Source of the DNA: an uncultured Clostridia bacterium
GTDB taxonomy: Bacteria > Bacillota > Clostridia > Oscillospirales > CAG-272
NCBI GenBank assembly: GCA_947304475.1
Contig: CAMZBE010000109.1
Location: forward strand, 1-5,294
DNA length: 5,294 nt
Direction: 5' to 3'
The notes below the pieces were generated by a model. It was not told where the DNA came from. It saw only the letters and a list, made by a program, of their open reading frames with translations, and searched no databases. Position 1 is the stretch's first letter. Each line of letters opens with the position of its first letter. This document shows, piece by piece, positions 1 to 3,810 of this stretch. A program made the position numbers and the translations under genes.

Positions 1-1
1 T

Positions 2-253
2 GAACTGTTCGTTTTCGGCGCGGCGCAACTGCTGGTCAGCCGCGGATTCTGCCGCATGACGCGGAAGGAAAAGACGCGGTTTCTGTTCCTGTTCCCATTT
101 GTTTCGATCGAATACGCCTGGATCTTTATCCTCGCGTTCACCACGACCGTCCGCGCCGACGACTGGGCGCCGGTCGCGCGTATGAGCGTCGATTCCGAAG
201 AGGTCGGCAGCGAAGCCGTTCGCGAGGAGAGCGAAAGAGAGGCGTCGGCGTGA
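2..253 (+). CDS. C-terminal end of a membrane protein, probably a family 2 glycosyltransferase (5' end outside window)
   Basis: The reading frame is open from the left edge and ends with TGA at 251-253, giving 83 visible residues; an internal ATG at 56 is unlikely to be the start because the frame continues upstream in hydrophobic sequence. The visible part has a hydrophobic stretch (ELFVFGAAQLLVSRGF), a basic loop (MTRKEKTR), a second membrane segment (FLFLFPFVSIEYAWIFILAF) and a short charged tail with a DDWAPVARM motif, then an acidic end. A last membrane helix followed by a W-x-P motif and a short cytoplasmic tail is typical of processive GT2 enzymes of the cellulose/chitin/poly-GlcNAc synthase type, where this end helps form the membrane channel. 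The catalytic domain is not visible, so the family call is an inference. The stop overlaps the next gene's GTG start (GTGA), indicating co-transcription and translational coupling. Confidence 0.5.
   Translation, partial: ELFVFGAAQLLVSRGFCRMTRKEKTRFLFLFPFVSIEYAWIFILAFTTTVRADDWAPVARMSVDSEEVGSEAVREESEREASA
236..242 (+). promoter_or_regulatory. Ribosome binding site deciding the GTG start of the acyltransferase gene
   Basis: AGAGAGG lies 7 nt before the GTG at 250-252, inside the end of the upstream reading frame. It supports the GTG rather than a later start. Confidence 0.65.
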
Positions 254-1038
254 CGCGGAGCGAGAAGATCCGGCAGGAAAGCGAACACGAGCGCGCGCGG
301 GACTTTTCGGCGCACATCGTGCCGCCCTGCACGGGGAAATCGGTGCTTCCGGTCTCGGACGATTACGACTATCTCGCGGGCGGGTTCTTCCGCCGGCTGT
401 TCTCCGCCGTCGCCGTCGGGCTGTTCCGGTTCGTCGGTCTGTTCATCGGTCGGTACTGCCGCCTGAAAGTCGTGGGGAAGAAGAACCTCAAGGGCGTGAA
501 GGGCGCGATCCTGACGTGCAACCACGTCAACGACGTCGACTGCGTACTGATCCGGCGCGCGGTCGGCAGACGGAAACTGAAGATCACGGTCGCCGAGTTC
601 AACAACCGGCGCGGCGCGTTCGGCGCTCTGCTCCGTGCGGCGGGGACGCTTCCGATCGGGAAGACGCTACCGGCGATGCGGCACCTGAACCACGCGATCG
701 CGGAATACGTCAAACACGACACGCTGGTCCTCTTCTACCCCGAGGGCTCGCTCTGGTGGTGTTACGAGAAACCGCGTCCCTTGATCGACGGGGCGTTTTT
801 ATCGGCGGCGCGGAACGGCGTCCCGGTGGTTCCGGCGTTCTTCACCTTCCGCACCTACGGCGTCCGCCGCGACGGCACGCCGAAAAAGGCGTTCACGCTT
901 CATATCGGGGAACCGATCGTGCCCAATCCCGACGCACCTCTGCGCGAAGAGGCGAAACGCCTGTCCGCCCTGACGTGGGAATTCAACGCGAAAACCTACC
1001 GGGAAGCGTACGGGAAAGAAGTGGAGTACGAAGGGTGA
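250..1038 (+). CDS. 1-acyl-sn-glycerol-3-phosphate acyltransferase-like protein (PlsC/LPLAT family)
   Basis: The 262-residue product has the lysophospholipid acyltransferase motifs in order. Motif I NHVNDVD (residues 91-97) carries the catalytic H92-x4-D97 pair. A motif II-like stretch GTLPIGK lies at 132-138. Motif III is FYPEGS (162-167), close to the usual FPEGT, and motif IV is VPVVP (191-195). A hydrophobic region at about 52-68 probably anchors it to the inner face of the membrane. Family members transfer an acyl chain to lysophosphatidate or a related acceptor in phospholipid synthesis; the exact acceptor is not readable here. The length suits the family, but the first ~45 residues form a charged extension before the membrane segment. 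The GTG start is chosen for its ribosome site and its 4-bp overlap with the upstream gene. Linkage to a probable GT2 enzyme leaves open a role in a glycolipid or acylated polysaccharide rather than housekeeping phosphatidate synthesis. Confidence 0.88.
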   Translation: MTRSEKIRQESEHERARDFSAHIVPPCTGKSVLPVSDDYDYLAGGFFRRLFSAVAVGLFRFVGLFIGRYCRLKVVGKKNLKGVKGAILTCNHVNDVDCVLIRRAVGRRKLKITVAEFNNRRGAFGALLRAAGTLPIGKTLPAMRHLNHAIAEYVKHDTLVLFYPEGSLWWCYEKPRPLIDGAFLSAARNGVPVVPAFFTFRTYGVRRDGTPKKAFTLHIGEPIVPNPDAPLREEAKRLSALTWEFNAKTYREAYGKEVEYEG

Positions 1039-1042
1039 GTGT

Positions 1043-1176
1043 TCGCTTGCGCGATATGCGCTTCGCGCGCGATATACGGCGCGGAGCGCCGTTCGATATA
1101 ATTGCCGCGGTATTCGCCGCGGCAATTTCGATATATTTCGCGTTCCGCGAAATTCGAGATGTCGCGCAAACGCGAC
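1043..1176. repeat. Hairpin array A: different perfect palindromes joined by CGATAT linkers
   Basis: Starting 5 bp after the acyltransferase stop, a chain of inverted repeats is separated by the linker (T)CGATAT at 1052-1057, 1070-1075, 1094-1099 and 1129-1134, with a one-base variant CGAGAT at 1155-1160. The hairpins are 1043-1054 (4-bp stem), 1058-1068 (GCGC, loop TTC), 1076-1092 (7 bp, ACGGCGC, loop GGA), 1100-1127 (11 bp, AATTGCCGCGG, 6-nt loop), 1135-1153 (8 bp, ATTTCGCG, loop TTC) and 1161-1176 (6 bp, GTCGCG, loop CAAA). Stem sequences are mostly unrelated to one another, while the linker is conserved. The array would lie in the 3' untranslated region of the operon mRNA. No function is known to me. 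Confidence 0.85.
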
Positions 1177-1195
1177 GAGAAGGAAACGAAGGGAA

Positions 1196-1315
1196 GCCGT
1201 TGCGACGGATCGCAACGGCATGAATTGCGATCTCCGATCGCGTGAATTGACGGCGACGCCGTCATGAATTGCAAACTGCGTTTGCGTGAATTGTCGCGCA
1301 AGCGCGACGTGAAAG
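1196..1315. repeat. Hairpin array B: 22-bp-period palindromes joined by (A/G)TGAATT linkers
   Basis: A 10-bp perfect hairpin (1196-1219, GCCGTTGCGA, loop CGGA) is followed by four copies of a 7-bp linker at 1220-1226, 1242-1248, 1264-1270 and 1286-1292. The copies alternate ATGAATT, GTGAATT, ATGAATT, GTGAATT and sit exactly 22 bp apart. Between them are three 15-bp perfect hairpins with 6-bp stems and 3-nt loops: 1227-1241 (GCGATC/TCC), 1249-1263 (GACGGC/GAC) and 1271-1285 (GCAAAC/TGC). A 16-bp hairpin (1293-1308, GTCGCG, loop CAAG) and a degenerate linker GTGAAAG (1309-1315) end the array. An 18-nt purine-rich stretch (1177-1194) separates it from array A. The regular architecture with differing stems shows it is not a simple tandem duplication. 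Confidence 0.9.
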
Positions 1316-1328
1316 AGTGCCGAACGTA

Positions 1329-1350
1329 GGGGCGGCGTCTTCGACGCCCC
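1329..1350. repeat. GGGGCG...CGCCCC hairpin, possible dispersed repeat unit
   Basis: The arms GGGGCG (1329-1334) and CGCCCC (1345-1350) are complementary, and a nested 6-3-6 hairpin GGCGTC-TTC-GACGCC occupies 1334-1348. The flanks read GTA before and GCAC after. I recall GTAGGGGCG-type hairpins as dispersed intergenic repeats in some Clostridia, but this was not checked. It stands between array B and the terminator. Confidence 0.6.
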
Positions 1351-1392
1351 GCACACAGAAAAACAAAGCCACATAGTAACGGCTATAGAACC

Positions 1393-1434
1393 GCAAAACG
1401 GCGAGCGCACTCGCCGTTTTGCTTTATTATTTCC
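1393..1434 (+). terminator. Rho-independent terminator of the glycosyltransferase-acyltransferase operon
   Basis: A perfect 13-bp stem (GCAAAACGGCGAG at 1393-1405, CTCGCCGTTTTGC at 1410-1422) with a CGCA loop is followed by the T-rich tract TTTATTATTT. It faces the + strand and closes the operon about 355 nt after the acyltransferase stop, so both hairpin arrays should be inside the transcript. On the - strand the stem is not followed by a T-run, so termination of the convergent kinase operon here is less certain. Confidence 0.85.
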
Positions 1435-1451
1435 TTAATGAAGTTCTTTGC

Positions 1452-1507
1452 CCCGCTTTCTTACAAGAAAGCGGGCGTACTCCTTCGTTTTCTTACAAGA
1501 AAGCGGG
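1452..1507. repeat. Pair of related 24-bp palindromes, 32 bp apart
   Basis: Copy 1 (1452-1475) is a perfect 11-bp inverted repeat, CCCGCTTTCTT / AAGAAAGCGGG, with AC at the centre. Copy 2 (1484-1507) has the same right arm and centre, but its left arm is TTCGTTTTCTT. The copies share a 21-bp exact direct repeat (1457-1477 and 1489-1509). All three differences in the left arm are C to T, so in + strand RNA every pair survives as G-U, while in - strand RNA they become mismatches. The pair lies just past the end of the kinase gene and may be a dispersed intergenic repeat or 3'-end structure. No T-run follows, so I do not call it a terminator. Confidence 0.75.
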
Positions 1508-1523
1508 CGGTCCCCCGTTCCGG

Positions 1524-2603
1524 TTATTCTGTCAAACGGGCGAGGGTGGGGAGACGCGGTTCGATATCGCGGACGAGGGCGAACTGGTTTCTTGCGCGGT
1601 CGAGGTTCTGGTCGTGCCGAGTGGTTTTGAAGTACGTATCGCCGGCGATATAATCGGTCAAAAAACGGATCCCGCACTCCAGCGTCAAAAGCCGGATCGA
1701 GGCGGGGAGCAATTCCCGCTCGCGCGGGGCAAGATCGTTTCCGAACTCTTCGAGGAACCCGCGGGTGAACGCGGCGATCCGCTCTTCCGAAAAGAAGACC
1801 TTATCGAGGTCGGTTTCATCCTCGGCGGCGGAGGAGGCGCCGAAGCGCAGCGCGTCGCCGTAATCGAAGAGCACCGAGCCGGGCATCACGGTATCCAGAT
1901 CAATCAGGGCGATGCACTCGCCCGTCGTTTGGTCAAAGAGAAAATTGTTCAGTTTCGTATCGTTGTGTGTCACGCGCAGCGGGATTTCCCCCGACGCGAG
2001 CCCGTCGACGATCACGCCGCAGTCGTCTTCCCGGGACAGGGCGAATTCGATCTCTTTTTCGACCGCCGCCGCGCGCCCGACCGGATCGGACGCGATCGCG
2101 GCTTTCAGTTGCGAGAGCCGCGCGCGGGTGTCGTGAAAACGCGGGATCACCTCGTCGAGCGTATCGGCGGGGAACCCGTCCAGCCGGTGCAAAAACCGCC
2201 CGAACGTCTTCGCCGCGGCGTAAAGAGCGTCCGGCCCGGCGTCCTCGCGTGAGACGGCGCCGGGAATCAGCCGGGTGAGCCGGTAATACTCCCCGCCGTG
2301 CAGAACGTAGGGAAGCCCGGTCGTCCGTTCGGGGATCAGCGTCAGCGTCTCGCGTTCGGGATCCCCGCCGTCGAGGGCGATCCTCTCCTTTAAGTACGAC
2401 GTCACGCACGCGACGTTTCGGATCACGCGGTCGGGGTGCGGGAATACGGCGCGGTTGATCCGCTGCAGAACCGTCGGCGGCTCGGTCCCGACAAGGTACG
2501 TTCCGTTGACTAACCCGCGCCCGAGCGGTTCGATCGGGGGGCGGTCGTCAAAATCGACGGCAAAGCGGGACAAAACCGACAGAAGATCGGCGGCGTCAGG
2601 CAC
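1524..2603 (-). CDS. nahK: N-acetylhexosamine 1-kinase-like phosphotransferase (NahK type, APH fold)
   Basis: The 359-residue product belongs to the aminoglycoside phosphotransferase (APH/choline kinase-like) superfamily and follows the NahK pattern along its length. Residues 27-38 (LGRGLVNGTYLV) form the nucleotide-binding loop. VLQRINRAVFPHPDRVIRNV (45-64) is the N-lobe signature. HNDTKLNN (213-220) is the catalytic loop, with D215 the expected base, and IDLDTVMPG (234-242) is the metal-binding segment. The tail GDTYFK...NLDRARNQF (321-341) is also characteristic. NahK uses ATP to phosphorylate C1 of GlcNAc/GalNAc in the cytoplasm, in lacto-N-biose/galacto-N-biose and mucin-sugar use. The GTG start is supported by a GAGGGG ribosome site, and the gene overlaps the upstream nucleotidyltransferase gene by 8 bp, so the pair is very likely one operon. 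Sugar specificity is inferred from resemblance; another anomeric sugar kinase role, such as AmgK-like, is possible. Confidence 0.85.
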   Translation of the reverse strand: MPDAADLLSVLSRFAVDFDDRPPIEPLGRGLVNGTYLVGTEPPTVLQRINRAVFPHPDRVIRNVACVTSYLKERIALDGGDPERETLTLIPERTTGLPYVLHGGEYYRLTRLIPGAVSREDAGPDALYAAAKTFGRFLHRLDGFPADTLDEVIPRFHDTRARLSQLKAAIASDPVGRAAAVEKEIEFALSREDDCGVIVDGLASGEIPLRVTHNDTKLNNFLFDQTTGECIALIDLDTVMPGSVLFDYGDALRFGASSAAEDETDLDKVFFSEERIAAFTRGFLEEFGNDLAPRERELLPASIRLLTLECGIRFLTDYIAGDTYFKTTRHDQNLDRARNQFALVRDIEPRLPTLARLTE

Positions 2604-3447
2604 GGTATTTCCCCTCGGCGATCATCGCTTTGATCGCCTCGCGCAGCGAAGCGGCGTCCTCACGGTAGGTGACGCCGTACCATTTCTCCGCCGTATTCAG
2701 AACCCGCACCGTGAGCGAACCGTCGCGGATCGCGCCGTCCACCACGCCGGGGAGATAGAGTTCGTCCTTCAGGGGATCCTTCATTTCGGGTAAGAACGCG
2801 CGCAGATCCCGGTCGAGCCGCGCGGTGAAGTCGGGGCGGAAGCCCCACATATTCATCGACACCACCGTATCGAGCGGAACGCCGCTGTTTTTGTCCAGAC
2901 CGAAGCGTTCCTCGATTCCGGAAAGCAGCCCGTCCTTTACCGTGCAGACGCCGCGGTTGACCGTCCCGGTCTCCGAGAGCGTGTTCCCGAGTCGATAGCC
3001 GACCATACACGCAGAGAGGGCGGGATCGGTGAGCGCGTCGCAGAGAACGGCAAACGAACCGCCGCCGTAAAAGTCGTCGGAATTGATCACGGCGAAGGGG
3101 GTGTCCAGATGCTCCCGCGCGCACCAGACGGCGTGCGCCGTTCCGAGGGGACGGGTGCGCTCGGGCGTAACCGAGAACCCGTCGGGAAGCACGTCGTTTT
3201 CCTGCAGGGCGTAGCGCACGTCGAGCAGTTTTTCGATCCGGCGCCCGACCGTTTCCCGGAAATCCGCGAGCATCGACCGACGCAGGACGATCACCGCCCG
3301 CGAAAAGCCCGCCGCCGCGGCGTCGTACACCGAATAGTCGAGAATGGTCTCCCCGTTCGGGCCGAAGGGCTCGATCTGTTTGAGCCCGCCGAAGCGGCTG
3401 CCCATTCCCGCCGCCATCACCAGAAGCGTGACCGTCTTTTTCGTCAT
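2596..3447 (-). CDS. Sugar-phosphate nucleotidyltransferase (NTP_transferase family)
   Basis: The 283-residue product begins with the Rossmann-type signature LLVMAAGMGSRFGGLKQIEPFG (residues 8-29), the NTP-binding G-x-G-x-R loop of sugar-1-phosphate nucleotidyltransferases. GTAHAVWCA (102-110) is the usual base-recognition strand. AVINSDDFYG (119-128) holds acidic residues D124/D125 in the position of the metal-binding Asp, and VSMNMWGF (196-203) and WYGVTYRED (256-264) are later conserved blocks. Such enzymes join a nucleotide to a sugar-1-phosphate, releasing pyrophosphate. Downstream and overlapping is a HexNAc 1-kinase, whose product would be a natural substrate, pointing to UDP-HexNAc formation (an inference). 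The ATG at 3445-3447 is chosen because it has an AAGAGGA ribosome site at 7 nt; the frame stays open upstream to 3636, but that extension contains the promoter and resembles no protein family I recognise. Confidence 0.85.
   Translation of the reverse strand: MTKKTVTLLVMAAGMGSRFGGLKQIEPFGPNGETILDYSVYDAAAAGFSRAVIVLRRSMLADFRETVGRRIEKLLDVRYALQENDVLPDGFSVTPERTRPLGTAHAVWCAREHLDTPFAVINSDDFYGGGSFAVLCDALTDPALSACMVGYRLGNTLSETGTVNRGVCTVKDGLLSGIEERFGLDKNSGVPLDTVVSMNMWGFRPDFTARLDRDLRAFLPEMKDPLKDELYLPGVVDGAIRDGSLTVRVLNTAEKWYGVTYREDAASLREAIKAMIAEGKYRA
2611..2616 (-). promoter_or_regulatory. Ribosome binding site deciding the GTG start of the kinase gene
   Basis: On the - strand GAGGGG lies 7 nt before the GTG (2603-2601), within the last codons of the nucleotidyltransferase gene. 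This fits translational coupling of the two enzymes. Confidence 0.65.
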
Positions 3448-3454
3448 ACCGTTA

Positions 3455-3461
3455 TCCTCTT
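3455..3461 (-). promoter_or_regulatory. Ribosome binding site of the nucleotidyltransferase gene
   Basis: AAGAGGA on the - strand sits 7 nt before the ATG at 3447-3445. It fixes this start against the much longer open frame upstream. Confidence 0.75.
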
Positions 3462-3470
3462 TTCTCGGTT

Positions 3471-3497
3471 GCGGCGACCGGCGCGAACCGTCGCCGC
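3471..3497 (-). promoter_or_regulatory. 5' leader hairpin of the nucleotidyltransferase-kinase mRNA
   Basis: GCGGCGAC and GTCGCCGC form a perfect 8-bp stem around an 11-nt loop, 9 nt upstream of the ribosome binding site and just after the expected transcription start. It could protect the 5' end of the mRNA or tune translation. No T-run follows, so it is not an attenuator terminator, and it does not look like a riboswitch I know. Confidence 0.4.
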
Positions 3498-3508
3498 CGC
3501 TTGTGGAC

Positions 3509-3537
3509 AGTATAGCGCATTTTGCGCCGCTTGTCAA
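3509..3537 (-). promoter_or_regulatory. Sigma-70/SigA-type promoter for the nucleotidyltransferase-kinase operon
   Basis: Read on the - strand, TTGACA (3537-3532) is separated by exactly 17 bp from TATACT (3514-3509). The -35 box matches consensus fully and the -10 box at 5 of 6 positions. Transcription would begin near 3502, giving a leader of about 55 nt. The spacer contains the inverted repeat GCGCA-AAA-TGCGC (3515-3527), and 7-bp arms GGACAGT (3505-3511) and ACTGTCC (3541-3547) flank the promoter, so a repressor could act here. Confidence 0.85.
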
Positions 3538-3547
3538 CCGACTGTCC

Positions 3548-3694
3548 GCGCAAATCCGCCCCAAGCGCCCCGAAGGTTGCAATTCTTGCCGTCTCCGTCC
3601 GACCGCGAAAACCGTTTTGCAAGGCGTGGTGAACAACCGGGGAGAGCCCGGTTTGTGGATTGTGCCGATTTTCCGTCGTCGCCTGCTCTTATGA
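3548..3694. other. Divergent intergenic stretch without a recognised gene
   Basis: Together with the promoter regions beside it, this belongs to a gene-free span from 3448 to 3810. The only local structure I see is an inverted repeat AACCGGG/CCCGGTT with a 5-nt loop (3635-3653). No T-run follows on either strand. Open frames across it have no recognisable protein features. It may hold regulator sites for the two divergent transcription units. Confidence 0.4.
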
Positions 3695-3723
3695 TTGCAT
3701 TTTCTCCAAGTTTATAGTATAGT
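3695..3723 (+). promoter_or_regulatory. Candidate promoter for the solute-binding lipoprotein gene
   Basis: TATAGT at 3718-3723 is a good -10 box, and TTGCAT (3695-3700) lies 17 bp upstream as a weak -35 that matches only TTG. A second TATAGT overlaps at 3713-3718. This is the most A+T-rich patch between the divergent genes. The leader would be about 80 nt long. The weak -35 suggests possible activator dependence, which is inference. Confidence 0.5.
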
Positions 3724-3810
3724 AAAAGTACGGGAAGGAAAAACCGCCCGTCCGCACATTTTTTGCACGACACTCCGAGTATCCGGAAAATATGAAAGGA
3801 CGAAAACAAA

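Noticed and set aside
516..1223. A 235-codon + strand frame overlapping the acyltransferase gene.
   Set aside because: It is an Arg-rich out-of-frame shadow of the acyltransferase, which has all family motifs in its own frame.
1043..1315. CRISPR array.
   Set aside because: The conserved part is only 6-7 bp and the variable parts are short palindromes, not 30-bp unique spacers. No cas genes are present.
1220..1329. Two tiny overlapping open frames starting at the ATGAATT linkers (MNCDLRSREL... and MNCKLRLREL...).
   Set aside because: Their similarity follows from the 44-bp linker repeat and palindromes. The nearest purine-rich stretch (1177-1194) is too far from the first ATG to act as a ribosome site.
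1419..2252. A 277-codon + strand open frame opposite the kinase gene.
   Set aside because: It begins inside the terminator, runs through the repeat palindromes and mirrors the kinase coding strand, with no domain signature.
3448..3636. A 63-residue N-terminal extension of the nucleotidyltransferase.
   Set aside because: The extension spans the strong promoter and the leader hairpin, and the internal ATG has a well-placed ribosome site directly before the conserved NTP-binding motif.
3635..3653. AACCGGG/CCCGGTT hairpin as a terminator.
   Set aside because: There is no T-run on either strand and no gene ends nearby.
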